From Puccinellia tenuiflora (Eukaryota; Streptophyta; Magnoliopsida; Poales; Poaceae): a DNA stretch of 64,000 bases. Position numbers and translations under genes: made by a program. Below the pieces are notes generated by a model. It ran no database searches. It saw only the letters and a list, made by a program, of their open reading frames with translations, and was not told where the DNA came from. Location: NCBI GenBank assembly GCA_012064385.1, contig QRDG01000918.1, positions 744,001 through 808,000 of the forward strand. The letters are read 5' to 3'. How positions within the stretch are numbered: the stretch's first letter is position 1; every line of letters starts with the position of its first letter. This document shows, piece by piece, positions 11,492-23,014 of the stretch.

Positions 11492-12798
11492 CGTTTTGCA
11501 TTTCCGCTATTTTCTTTATTTTTTAATTTAACATGAGCATTTGAGCTTGGGAGACAAAACGCCTCCCCCCTCTGTTTAGGTGGTTCTAAAATAGTAAGTT
11601 CGTTTACCGTATCGTGACGTGGTAAGCACGTGGAAATGGGTGAAGGTGCTTCACAAATCCGAACTGTAGGGCCGGACCTAAAATTTTGAGAGATCAGGCG
11701 GAACTATGATTTTGGGCCCTTTAATGTAAACATTTTTCATAATTATATATTAAATATTACCAGTAAATCCTTAAAGTGCACCCAAATCCAATATGGATAT
11801 CAAGTAATTAATTAGACGTGTTGTCTTACTATTTCCTTCTAACATTCTTACATGCAAAGTCATTGTCAGTCTTACCAATTAGCATGTCAGCTATGGGTGG
11901 AGTGGCGCCATCGCGGTTCGAGCTACCATACAAACTGATGCTCTAAAAACTGGGTTAAAAGCAGAGCATTGTCATCATTTTTATGCCCTTCGCCCATATA
12001 TATCTCAATATGTATTGCGGTATGCCATCTACCGCTACCCCACCTGATGATGGCTCGACAATCTACTGTTAGACTTGCTGATCTGGCCCTTTGAGATCTG
12101 GAACACCGCGCCCTAGATGCGCTTATCACCATAGGTTTGGTCGTTCCGCCTTCCAACTTCGAAAAAATTCAGGAAAAATGCATCGATTTGGTTTTGTCCG
12201 CGCGAACATAAATTCATGCGTGCGGACCAAATGCACCGGCCCATTGTTCCGGTTAAAACAAGACTCGGGTGACACACTTTTTCATGGGCAGTGGCGGAGA
12301 TGCTCTCAAGCTGTAACAACCTTGGGAGTAAATACTGATGACACTTCTCTGCAGGCTTAAGAACTACTCCGTACCATTTCATGTCGCAGAAAACTATTAG
12401 GTCTTGTTTGCTTCAAAGAAAACGTGGAGAAATAATGCTGGAGTAGGAAAGTTTCCTATGGTGACACGTTTTATCTGTTTCGTTTAAAGCTTCTACCAGC
12501 CTTTGAATGATCCCTGTCTGACGCACGTCGAAATCTAGCTTGTCTGTTTGACGTTTCAGCTCTAGAGGGAGTGCGCCCCATTGGTCGATCGTACAGGAAC
12601 AACAGAACAAGTGTAGTGGAGACCCCTAACATCGTTCAGCAGTCTTTCTTCGCCAATGCTACAATTTGATAAGTACAGGTGCACGCATGCGCGCGCCGTG
12701 GCAACACCGGTGAATGAAATCGATCTCGACCTGGCTGCCGCGAGTAGCTTCCCTGAACCTGGACTCGGCTGCCTAGCTTGGCTGCGATCTCAGCTCTC
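11492..12798. other. Intergenic/upstream region of TSA-like copy 1
   Basis: No gene is seen. The stretch is matched by 33120-34579 upstream of TSA-like copy 2. Copy 2 has about 170 extra bases near 33515-33690 that are missing here at about 11915. Regulatory sequence for the TSA-like gene is expected in the right-hand part. Confidence 0.7.
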
Positions 12799-12806
12799 TA
12801 TATAAA
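12799..12806 (+). promoter_or_regulatory. TATA box of TSA-like copy 1
   Basis: TATATAAA lies about 102 bases before the ATG. The region is an internal duplication: the motif (T/C)ATA(T/C)AAACGC followed by a CATCCATTA block occurs twice. In copy 1 the proximal version has decayed to CATACAAA (12863-12870), leaving only this distal TATA. Confidence 0.75.
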
Positions 12807-12907
12807 CGCCCACATGCCACACCACCCTATAGCATCCATTAGTAGCTCTGTGCTCTGCTGCCATACAAACGCGCACAGGCCACCACCCTCTAGCATCCAT
12901 TATCTAC

Positions 12908-14333
12908 ATGGCGTTCCTGCTCGAAGCGTCCTCGGCCGCGCCGAGCTACCACCCGAGGCGTCGCGGTGCAGCGACGGCTGTGGCGGTGACCGTGCAGGTG
13001 CCGAGGAGGTTTATGGTCAGGGCGGTCGCCACCGCCGGCGCCGCGTCGGCGGCCTCCATCGACCCGGCCGTGTCCATGTCTAAGCCAGGTAGGCTTCCTG
13101 TTGTCGACAGGCGCGCTTTATCGGTTACGCAGACGTTGTGCAGGGTCAAGGAGCAGGGCAAGGTACGTTCGTTGCATTGCACTATGCTTTTTTATAGTTA
13201 TGCAAAGTCCGATTAATTGATCTTTAAGTTTGACTAATCATTGCGCCGCGCGTGTGCATCATGCAGACGGCGTTTATCCCGTACATCACCGCCGGCGACC
13301 CGGACATGGCGACGACGGCGGAGGCGCTGAGGCTCCTCGACGCCTGCGGCGCCGACGTTATCGAGCTGGGCCTGTCCTTCTCCGACCCCTACAACGACGG
13401 CCCCGTCATCCAGGCCTCCGCGGCGCGGGCTCTGGCTGGAGGGACGACGCTCGACGCCGTGCTGTCGATGCTGAAGAGGGTCACACCGGAGCTGTCCTGC
13501 CCGGTTGTGATCTTCTCGTATATGAACCCTATTCTGCGGCGGGGCACAGCGAGCTTCACCGCCGCAGCCAGAGAAGCCGGCGTGCAGGGTCTTATAGTGC
13601 CCGATCTTCCTTACTCCGAGACGTGTGCAGTCAGGGATGAAGCCAGCAAGAACAACCTAGAGCTTGTACGTGCTCAGCCCTCTTCAGAAATATATCTGAA
13701 AGACTGCAACAGAGCAGGATTTGTAGTTGCAGCCATTGACAGATTTTCGTTCTTTTGTTTGAATTAATGGTGGCAGGTCCTACTTACAACACCGACCACA
13801 CCGGCAGAGAGGACGAAGCAGATCGCAGAAGCTTCACAAGGGTTCGTCTACCTTGTAAGTACCAATGGAGTTACAGGTCCACGAGCAAATGTGGACCCGC
13901 GTGTCAAAGATCGTCTCAAGGAGATTAAGAAGGTGTGCATAGAGGATTTTCAAATTCGCCATATTGTCAACGAATTGCAGTACAAGTTATTGTGTCCTAT
14001 CCATATGCTCATGGCTACGGTTTCGTTATTATCTGCAGGTCACCGACAAAGCAGTGGCAGTAGGCTTTGGCATATCGACACCTGAACATGTTAGACAGGT
14101 ATAATCCCCTGTCGATGGAAAAAACATTTACCAGAAATTATTGAAATACTATCAAGAAATTTAACAGGCTAAATGTGTACTTTTACAAATGGACACAGAT
14201 TGCAGAGTGGGGTGCAGATGGAGTGATCATTGGTAGTACAATGGTGAAACAGTTGGGTGAAGCAGCTTCCCCGAGAGCTGGGTTAAAGAGATTGGAAGAA
14301 TATGCCAGGAGTCTAAAGGATGCACTGCCATAG
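12908..14333 (+). CDS. Tryptophan synthase alpha / indole-3-glycerol-phosphate lyase-like, copy 1
   Basis: Exons 12908-13162, 13267-13665, 13777-13932, 14039-14098 and 14199-14333 join in frame to 334 residues with GT-AG introns. The enzyme family cleaves indole-3-glycerol phosphate to indole and glyceraldehyde-3-phosphate, either in tryptophan synthesis or as a free lyase (BX1, IGL) for defence indole. The first ~50 residues are rich in Ala, Ser and Arg and look like a plastid transit peptide. The TIM-barrel landmarks are present: catalytic Glu118 in VIEL, catalytic Asp129 in NDGP, STNGVTG (246-252), VGFGIS (278-283) and GADGVIIGS (295-303). Oddity: residue 122 is Ser (GLSFSDP) where copy 2 and nearly all homologues have Pro (position 53 in E. 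coli TrpA). It differs from copy 2 only there and at residue 171 (Met versus Leu). BX1 proper has VPCSDPYIDGP, so this reads as TSA/IGL-like; the exact role is open. Confidence 0.92.
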
Positions 14334-15001
14334 TTTATAAATATAGGAAACACAAAAAATAAATTAACTAGTTTGCCATATATACATATATATGAAGAAT
14401 GGGTCGACGAGCTACTTTAATAATCAAATATATGAGGTTTGTATAGTTTTTAATGCGACGACCGATTCAATCTAATGATAATTTCACAATTACTGTTTGA
14501 GAAACGTGAACAATATATTCGAGAAGATTATATAATATTTGTTCTTTGTATACCTTTATCAGTTGTAAGGCCTCTTTGATTCATAGGATTTTAATTTTAA
14601 TTCTGGAGGATTAAAATATTTAGATTTTTTTTTTATCTAGGGTGATTGTTTGATTTGTAGGACTGAATTCCATAAAGAAATCCTAAGGGATCCATTGCAC
14701 TACATTTGACAAGGAAATCTAACATATAAACAGATCTCATTGTAGGAATCCTTTATTTTCTCGTCTAATACAATCAAACAAAGTTTTGTGCATATGAAAT
14801 CATGTATGAATGAAATGGGCATGTCATGTGGTGTATCTTTCTCTATGCATGGCTGCATGTAATATTCACATTAATCAGATTTTAAAAAAAATATTACACT
14901 TTAAATTCAATCTACTTGAAATTTCAATTACCTAAGACAAACATATATATGTCTTACACAAACAATATACTACGTTTGCACAATATATTGGACCATAAGT
15001 C
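14334..15001. other. 3' flank of TSA-like copy 1, including a possible Tourist-like MITE remnant (14569-14783)
   Basis: AT-rich 3' flank. After TAA at 14566, the segment starting GGCCTCTTTGATTCATAGG and ending near CAATCAAACAAAG has weakly matching inverted ends, which suggests an old Tourist/Harbinger MITE. The same segment occurs in unit 2 from 40071. In unit 2 a larger Harbinger-type element sits exactly at this TAA. No gene seen. Confidence 0.45.
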
Positions 15002-15344
15002 TAGTTCGATGCAGCGGTTGTGTGCATTGTTTGATGCAGAGGCTGGGGTTTCATCCCCATTAATGTAGGCCATGTGGATTAATTAATGAAGAGGCCACGT
15101 TATCCACATTTTCCGAAAAACGATTAGACCACACGTAATATACTGCTAATTATATAAATGTGTTCATGCTATGATTATAGTATAATCACGAGCGATTGTC
15201 TATGGACTTATCATCTAGTGATGCACCAATCGTCTAGTGGTTCACGACATCTCTCTCGCAAGGAAGCAGCGGGTATTCGACTCGTATTTTCAGTGGTGGT
15301 TAATCATACATTATAAAATAATCTTAGGATAAATTATTTCTGGG
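15002..15344. mobile_element. Unclassified ~340-bp insertion specific to unit 1
   Basis: Compared with unit 2 at about 41300, where the sequence runs straight through GTAAGTCTATGCTG, unit 1 has about 340 extra bases between two copies of GTCTA. Part of it (about 15226-15285) contains TAGTGGTTCACGA and GGTATTCGACTC, which vaguely resemble A and B boxes of tRNA-derived SINEs. The class is not settled. Confidence 0.5.
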
Positions 15345-17608
15345 TCTATGCTGTGATGGCCGATGCGACACATGACACAGAGTAATATGAAGAAAGAAGT
15401 GAGTAAACTAAGCAACTTTAACAAAATATTTATAGTCATGCATATAATTTGCATGCACAACAAGATGACGTAATTTGAAACGGATGCAATCACAATACAA
15501 GGGACGTACATGTAGAGGAGAAATTGCCTATTCTCCACCCTAAAGAGTCTCCGGTTCTCCGTTGAGCACAAATGAGTGAAGGACCACGTGCGGAATACAG
15601 TATCAAAACGAATTCTATTTTTTTGCGAAAAGGACCATGGCATTTAAAGAAACATCGAGCAGTACAAAACACCTCAACAAAAATGAAAATTACAATGAGA
15701 TCCATGAGATGCCCTTCGTCTTCAACCTCCAGACTATGTCGACGGCGCGCCGCCGCTGCCGCTCCTCCCAGAGCCGGCCTGACGTTGTTGGTTGCGGACG
15801 GGAAGTCGCCGAACGGGTCAAGAAGACCACATCCTTCCCAGAGTCGAAGAAGAAGGATGAAATGCCGATGAAGCTCCATGACGATCCGAAGACCGCCACC
15901 GCCAAAAGAAATCCTCGAGAACCATACCACTCCCACAAGCTTCTCAACGTCGCCGCCGAGATGGGGCTGAAGCCGGGGAGACATTATTACAAAAAGCGCC
16001 GCCGTGATGGTAGATATTGATAAGTTGGGTGATGCCCCAAGCGAAGGCGAAATTGTAGCTAGTAGCAGTTTTCACTCGTTTAACGAACCGAGGTTTATCG
16101 AACCAGTAGGACTTTGAAATCAACAACGAGGTGAATGTTGAAGATCTCTGGCGCTTGACCTTCAACAGACGTGGACCTGCACACACTCAACCAAAATACT
16201 TTGCCCCCAACGACGGAAAGGTTGTCAATCTTTTCGGACTCGTAGAAAACAAAGCGGTTAATTGTATGATAAAATAGATAAAATATGAAAAGTGACCAGA
16301 GGAGTAATGATAATTAAAAGCAAGTAAATGAGGTTGTAAACAATGTAAAAAGATGGACCGGGGGCCATGGGTTCACTAGTGGAGTCTCTCAAGTAAATAA
16401 AATATACATGTGATGGGTGAACGAATTACAGCTAGGCAATTGACAAGATCATGACACAAACCCAATTTAGCTATGACAAAAAGGACATGATAATATTTAT
16501 GTAGGCATCACGACAAGGAACAAAGACCGTTGAGTCCAACTGCGTCTTTGTCTAAAAAGTTCACCGTGGGATCGCTATCCAGCCTGTCACCCAACGGTAT
16601 TAAGTTGTAACCAACAGACAATAACATTAAGTAAAGTGCAAGAAGTAAGCAATACTAATATCAAAACAGACATTAACACCGCTGTTTTACCCTTAGTACC
16701 AACATCACACCCTCGCCCTTAGACGTTTCTGTCACTCGTGCCCAGGAATAAAAGGGGGCATGAACCCACTATCTAGCATAAATACCCTCTCTTGGAGATA
16801 CACACAATCACTTGGCCAAAGTAACTACGCACATCGGAGAGCATGCAAGAACATAAATTACTCATATAAGAATCATGCACAATCTGAACATAACTTCATA
16901 ATCCATCTGATCCCAGCAAACACATCACATAGCATTACAATAATCGATCTTGATCATGTTAGGCAGCTCACAAGATCATAAGACATGAAGCACAAGAGAG
17001 AGAGACTACCAACTAGCTACTGCCATGGACCCGTAGTCCAAGGTGAGACTACTCACTAATCATCCCGGAGGAAGGCATGACGATGAAGAGCCCTCCGGGA
17101 TCGATCTCCCCTCCGGCAGAGTGCCGGGATCAGCTTCAGATTGGACCCCGAACTAGGGTTTTCGGTGACGGCGCGTCGGGGTCGAGTTTCTGGAAAATGA
17201 TCGCCGCCCTGACGTTTTTAGGTTAAAAGGGATTTTATAAGCGTCGGAGGGGGCCGAGGGGACGCCCCAGGAGCAGGGGCGGGTCCCACCTGCGGGTCCA
17301 GGTGGGGCCGTGGCAGTAGGCCGCCCCTGCCCTGTGGATGGCCCCCCCAGGCTGCCCTTTGGTCCACAGGTGTCTTCCGTCGCATAAAAAATCTCCGTAA
17401 ATTTTCGTCCAATTCCGAGAATATTTCCAGAAGTAAATTTTCTGAAATACAAAAACAGCAAAAACCGGGAACTGGCACTGGGCATCTTGTCAATAGGTTT
17501 GTCCGACAAAATACATAAAAATGATATAAATGACAGTAAAAACATGTGACAATATCACAAAACTAGCATGGAACACTCAAAAATTATAGATACATTTGAG
17601 ACGTATCA

Positions 17609-20262
17609 GCATCCCCAAGCTTAACTCCTACTCGTCCTCGAGTAGCAAAGTGATTACAAATAATTTTTGATGAGACATGCAACCAACACAATCTTGATCA
17701 AGATAGTGATGCAAATCAAAGGATGTGAATGAAGAGATACAAAACAATTTTCTATAATTCATAGCAAGAAAGCAATGAATAAACAAGTTGAATCATCCAA
17801 GCAAAACCTTTCATAAATAGTATGTCAAAGACATGAAAACAATGTGTTCAACATATTTGACTAATTCACAACGATAATAATTCCATGACAAAAGTGTTTG
17901 AGAATCAACACAAAGGAAGATGTAAGCATTAGCAAAGAGCTTCAACTTCCAATGGCTTATCTTATAGATAAAGTAAATATAAAGATTCATGTTTAATCTT
18001 GATAATGTAATATGCTCAACGATACCCAGGGTCAATGCTAGATGTTTGCTTTTGTGGAGATAGAAGGAAAAAGGAAAAACTGTCTCAACATTAAAAGTAA
18101 AAGAAAGGCCCTTCGCAGAGGGAAGCAGGGATTAGTCATGTGCTAGAGCTTTTTGGTTTTTAAAACAGAAGTAAAATGATTTTGAGGTATGCATGCTTTC
18201 ATCAACGACTTCACAACAGAGAAACTATCTAGTCCCTCATGACAAGCAAGGTTTTTAGACTTGTAAGAGCAGCTGGTTCTTAGAAGAGCGAGTACCCTCT
18301 TCTTTCTCCTTGGTTTCACCACTGTCCAATGTTTGGGCTGATTTCTCAGATTTGCATTGCGCGGAGGAGAATTGTGAGTTATATTTATATTTTTGCTTAA
18401 GCTGCTCTCGGGTTGATTCAAGTGAAGACGTAATCCATCAACACTGGGTGAAAGGGGGGGGGGGAATGACCTCGCTTGTCACAAGTTATATCTAGCTCTC
18501 TACTACTCCCTCATGAGCTTAAAACACAAAGGCACAAAGAAGAAGTATTTTGAATTTTTTAAAGGTAGCACATGACAAATTTACTTGGAATGGTAGGAAA
18601 TACCATGCATAGGTAGATATGGTGGACTCAGCTGGCAAGAAAGTTTGGCTTTGGGGATTGGATGCACGAGTGAACCGTACACTTAGTACGAATTTTTAGG
18701 CTTAGCAAAAAAAAAAAGTGTTTGAAGCAAACATCTAACAATAACCGGTAACAGAACAACATAAGACATTTACCGGTCATAACCATAAAAACTCTACACT
18801 ATCTTCCTTGTTGACCAAACAATTCTTTTGATGAAAAGATTTGCACTATGAATTAACAACTGTGAAAACCACACAATTTCAAGCTTTCAACCATATTTCT
18901 TTACTAATCAATTCCACTCAAATAACCAGCAAGTTTAGGCATTCAACTTAACATCTCAAAACAATTAATAAGCATCAAGTATCCATACCATGATCTACAA
19001 AACTATGCAGGTTTTTCATTTTATTCTATCATCACACAAACAACATTTTGTCGCATTGACAATTGAAGCAATTTTTCAACAACAACTCTCCAACAAGTAT
19101 AAGTGAAGAACAAGAGAGTTTAACTTAACAACTAGCAGCTCTAACCAAGATAAAAGCTAAAAGCGAGAGCTTACTAGAAAACAGACAGTAGCTAAAATAC
19201 TCAAAAAGATATAAAGGAGTATTCAAACGAAAAAGCGGAGCGTGTCTCTCTCCCACACAAATAAAGCTAGGATCCAACAAAGATATGACTAACAAACAAA
19301 CAAACAAAACTGAAAGTAAAAAAGACGCTCCAAGCATAGCACATAATATGTGAAGTGATAAAAACGAAGTTCAACGAAGACGACCTTATGATAATCGATG
19401 AAGATGAGGGGATGCCTTGGGCATCCCCAAGCTTTGACTCTTGATAGTTATTGATATTCAGAGGGGGTGCCATGGGGGCATCCCCAAGCTTGAGCTTTGA
19501 TCCATCCTCGATTTTTTCATATTCCTCTCCTTTCGAACTTAAAAACTCCCTTCACACAAAACTTCTCATAATTTGATTAGAGGGTTAGTGCTCATAAATT
19601 AAAATGCTCATGTGTTCAACTCATGACAAATTGCAAACCAACTTCATTAAACATTAGCTACTGTTTAATAAGCCTCAATGTGGCAATCTACCCCTAGAGT
19701 ATCACATATGACGATGGTAAGGAGACAAATGCAAAATAAATTCAGAATCTATCAAAATCTGAACAGTCTGTAAAGATCGAATTTTTCGAGACACTTCTGC
19801 AGCTCAAATAAAAAAACTTAAAACTAACGAAATATAGATAAAAGCATCAGGCTTGCTGTAAAAAATTATCAGAAAAATATAAAATTCTGGCAATTTTAGG
19901 ATTTTCGTGCAACAGGCGCACAGAATCTGTTTTTGGACAGCAACACAATACCTCGCACTTTCAATGCATTAGAGGCTAAACTTGGCGCAAAAAACCAAAA
20001 GAAAAAGATACAATGAAGTTGCTACAGAGGTAATAACTTCATGACTCAATAAAAGCAAAAAGCAAACTGAAAATAAAAGATGGGTTGCCTCCCAACAAGC
20101 GCTTTTCTTTAACGCCTTTTAGCTAGGCGCAATGCCAAATATCAAGTTTTTTCGGGATCAGAGGCATTATTATCTTTCGCAAATACTAGAAAATTTATCA
20201 TAGATGCATTGGATATTACCAATATAGGGCTGAGAATCACCCTTCTCCTTTCTCTTTGGTCG
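17609..20262 (-). other. Internal non-coding region of element B
   Basis: A-rich sequence without protein-like frames. It contains three copies of the polypurine-tract-like motif GCATCCCCAAGCTT (minus-strand purine run) at 17609, about 19421 and about 19479. Only the first abuts an LTR. Gag and pol are missing, so the element must be moved by an autonomous relative. Confidence 0.7.
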
Positions 20263-20496
20263 ACTGCTGAAAGAGCATGGTTGCCCCCATGTGTTGTTTT
20301 GGTAATTAATGACAATCTGTATGGACTAATGTGTGCTTTGAGTTATATTTGCAGTGTTGGTTCATAAGGAATGCTTTGACTCCATATGTTGGAGTCAAGG
20401 CTAAAAGAAGAAGACTATATGTTGATCAAGGCTAAGTGCAAGTTGATCAACGTACAAGGTTGGGGCATGTGAAGAAGAAGATCATTTGTTGATCAA

Positions 20497-20712
20497 GATC
20501 CTATGTTGTCCATGGTGGATGGCGTCATGTGGTGATCATCATCAAGATAAAGGCCATGTGAAGATACGTCGAAGAGTGTCTCTCCCATCTTGGTGTATGG
20601 GGGAGATCCTATGTTGTCCATGGTGGATGGCGTCACGTGGTGATCATCATCAAGATAAAGGCCATGAGAAGATATGTCGAAGAGTGTCTCTCCCATCTTG
20701 GTGTATGGGGGA
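20497..20712. repeat. 108-bp tandem duplication inside the LTR of element A
   Basis: The unit starting GATCCTATGTTGTCCATGG occurs twice head to tail, with a few differences between copies. The same doublet is in the right LTR at 29064-29279, so it was present before the element inserted. It lies in the 5' part of the LTR (U3), where enhancer repeats are common. Confidence 0.9.
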
Positions 20713-21484
20713 GCAATATGCGTGTCTTCACCAAGCGGAGCGAAATCAAGAAAGGTGATCCATTTGAGTGTAGATCAAGATCGTCATCATCTAGCTCAAG
20801 TGGAATGCGCAAGGCAAAGGTATGATCTTGATAGGGTTTCTATTTTACCGGTCTCGCGGTGTAGTTGGGAGACCGGGGTTTAGGATAGGTAACCGTACTA
20901 TCAAGAGGGGCTCTCAAGTGAGCTTTAGCGTATCGGTCATAGAGAGCTCAAACCTTTGCATCCTTGGCATCATCTTTATTGGTTCCTATTTGGCTCTTAT
21001 CGTGGTGTGATATTGGTGCTTGTCGTGCTCGTCATGACAAGCCCAAAGTCACCGAAAACGGTTCTCATATGTGTTCCCTATTGAGTTTTCGGTGTCGGAG
21101 ATTTTGTCGGTCCATATATGTGGAAGGTTTCACTCTTCCATTTATTAACAAAATCTCCCTTGCTTGGTTTCAATATTCTCACATGTTATTGGGTAGCATT
21201 TGTCGTCCTCTTTCCAACAAAAGTGGTTTCGTGTCATTCGGACTTCATTTGCAAAAGATATGGTTTTCCGGTTTTTAATAGAAAGGTTTTACCTCTCATC
21301 ATTTGGCTTTACCATATCTTGTTGAACAATGATGTTTCTATGTATATTCTTGTAGTGCTCGTTGTGACGATTCCAACGAGTCCAAGATTACCGAAAACGG
21401 AGTTCGGATGTGAGAGATATTGCGTTTTTGGTATCGGTTGTTTTAAAAACAGAATATTAGAAAAGGGGGAAAAAGAAAAACGGG

Positions 21485-21775
21485 CGCCGGCCTCACTGCC
21501 GGCCTGGGCCGGCTCCCAGGCCGGCCCATTCGGCCAAGTGCCCGGCCACACCGCCGGTTTGGGCCGGTTCCACGGCCGGCCCCCTCGGGAGGGCCTCCGG
21601 CCTCTCCGCCGGCCTGGGCCGGTTGCCCGGCCGGCCCACCCGGGTGCTCGCCAGGCCTGCCCGCTTGCTCCCTTGCCCGCCGGCCTGCCTGCCGGCCTGG
21701 GCCGGCTCCCAGGCCGGTCCCTGCGGGTGGTACTCCGGCCTGCCTGCCGGCCTGGGCCGGTTCCCAGGCCGGGCT
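21485..21775. repeat. GC-rich palindromic repeat array in the LTR of element A
   Basis: Several copies of a module like GCCGGCCTGGGCCGG...CCGGCC are spaced by 40-60 bases. Each is close to a palindrome (GGCC and CCGG steps). The right LTR has the same array at about 30052-30345. It sits a few dozen bases upstream of a TATA-like element and is dense in CpG and CHG sites. An apparent 293-residue frame across it is a by-product of the repeats. Confidence 0.85.
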
Positions 21776-21843
21776 GCTTTTCCCTCCCCTGGCTGCTGTT
21801 TGCTTCTCTCCTTTTTTTCCAACGGCTCCATTTTTGGAGCCCC

Positions 21844-21851
21844 TATTTAAG
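21844..21851 (+). promoter_or_regulatory. Probable LTR promoter (TATA) of element A
   Basis: TATTTAAG lies within the near-palindrome CCCCTATTTAAGGGGC, downstream of the GC-rich array. The identical motif is in the right LTR at 30411-30418. It is the best candidate for the start of genomic RNA, with R/U5 running to 22959. Confidence 0.5.
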
Positions 21852-23014
21852 GGGCTTCTTCCCCAAAAATAAACTAACCTTTTGCCAACTTCTTGAGCTA
21901 TTCTCTCCCTCCATTGTTGACCTTCTCAAGCTTGGCTTTCTCTCAATCTCTCCGATAGTTGTTGCTACCTTTTTGAGAGAAAAGAGAGAGGAGATTTAGA
22001 TCCGTGTTTCCACCAATTGATTTCTCCTCTAAGTGAGGAGAACACTTTGGATCTAAATCTTTGGAGTTTCTTTGTGTTCCTCCTTTGTTCTTCCTCCCTA
22101 ATCCCTCCCAAGCATTAGTTGCTTTGGTTGGATTCGGGTTGGAAGAACTTGACCACTTAGTGTGTTCTTGCCATTGCATTAGTTGCATCGGTTTGAGTTC
22201 TCCACGGTGATTCGTGGAAGTGAAGTTGAGAAGCTTGTTACTCTTGGGTACTTTGGTGTCCTAGAGCTTGTTCCTCTAGGGCACGTTGGTACCCTAGACG
22301 GTTGTTGTTTTCTCGGAGTCTTGGTGGCTCACGGGATTTGTTGGGAGCCTCCAATTGTGGAGTGTGGCTCAACCTTGTTAGCTTCGGAGCTTTGGTAGCT
22401 ACGAAGACATTGCCGGGATCCCTCGGCCTTGGGCATTGAGTCTTGGTGGCTCGGTGCATTTGGTGAAGACCCTCCAACTTGTGGAGTGAGCTTCACCCTT
22501 GTAAAGGTTCTAGTTGTCAACCTCAACGGCAACATAGTGACAAGTGCCTCGCCACATTGGTGGTAAGACACAACGGAGATACGGTGTGCCATATCAAGGC
22601 TACTCGGTGTTTCACATTGGTGAACACCGCGCCGCTCCAACGGAGACTAGCTTCCATTGGGAAGTGAACTTCGGGATAAATCATCGTCTCCAAGTGCCTC
22701 GGTATTTCTATCCCGAGCTTCTTACTTATGCTATTTACTTTGTGATAGACATCGAGCTTAAAGTCATATATCTTGCTATCACCTAGTTGATCATATTGCT
22801 TAGCATAGGTTGTTGGTGCACATAGGTGAACCTAGCTAGTTTAGGTTTTGGCTTGATAAATTAAACGTTAGTTTTATTCCGCATTTATTCAAGCCTTAAC
22901 CGTAATAATTTTAAATCGCCTATTCACCCCCCCCTCTAGGCGACATCCGTGTCCTTTCAATTGGTATCAGAGCAGGTTCTCTCTTTATAGGGCTTCACGG
23001 CCTAGAGAGTAAAG

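Larger units (their letters stand above)
8490..15344. repeat. Segmental duplication, unit 1
   Basis: Unit 1 contains the F-box-like gene (minus) and TSA-like copy 1 (plus). Its left border region (GACACA..AAAGTGAGTAA near 8525-8560) is found again at about 15365-15410 and at 41325-41370. Sequence near 14569-15000 is found again at 40071-40430. The three units are therefore head-to-tail copies, later expanded by transposons. Unit 1 has an extra ~340-bp insertion near its right end. Confidence 0.85.

Noticed and set aside
12908..14333. Calling the TSA-like genes BX1
   Set aside because: As I recall it, Triticeae BX1 has VPCSDPYIDGP around the active site. These genes have GLPFSDPYNDGP and a different N-terminus, so only the wider TSA/IGL/BX1 family can be supported.
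15220..15290. Possible tRNA gene (A-box and B-box-like words)
   Set aside because: No cloverleaf can be folded; the words are degenerate and lie in an insertion absent from the other units. At most a SINE-like fragment.
21485..21775. Regularly spaced palindromic repeats, considered as a CRISPR-like array
   Set aside because: This is a plant retrotransposon LTR. Spacers are themselves repeated and no cas-like genes exist.
21118..21999. 293-codon frame in the left LTR of element A (also 29685-30566)
   Set aside because: It exists only because the GC-rich modules repeat in multiples that avoid stops. It covers the LTR promoter region and shows no domain.
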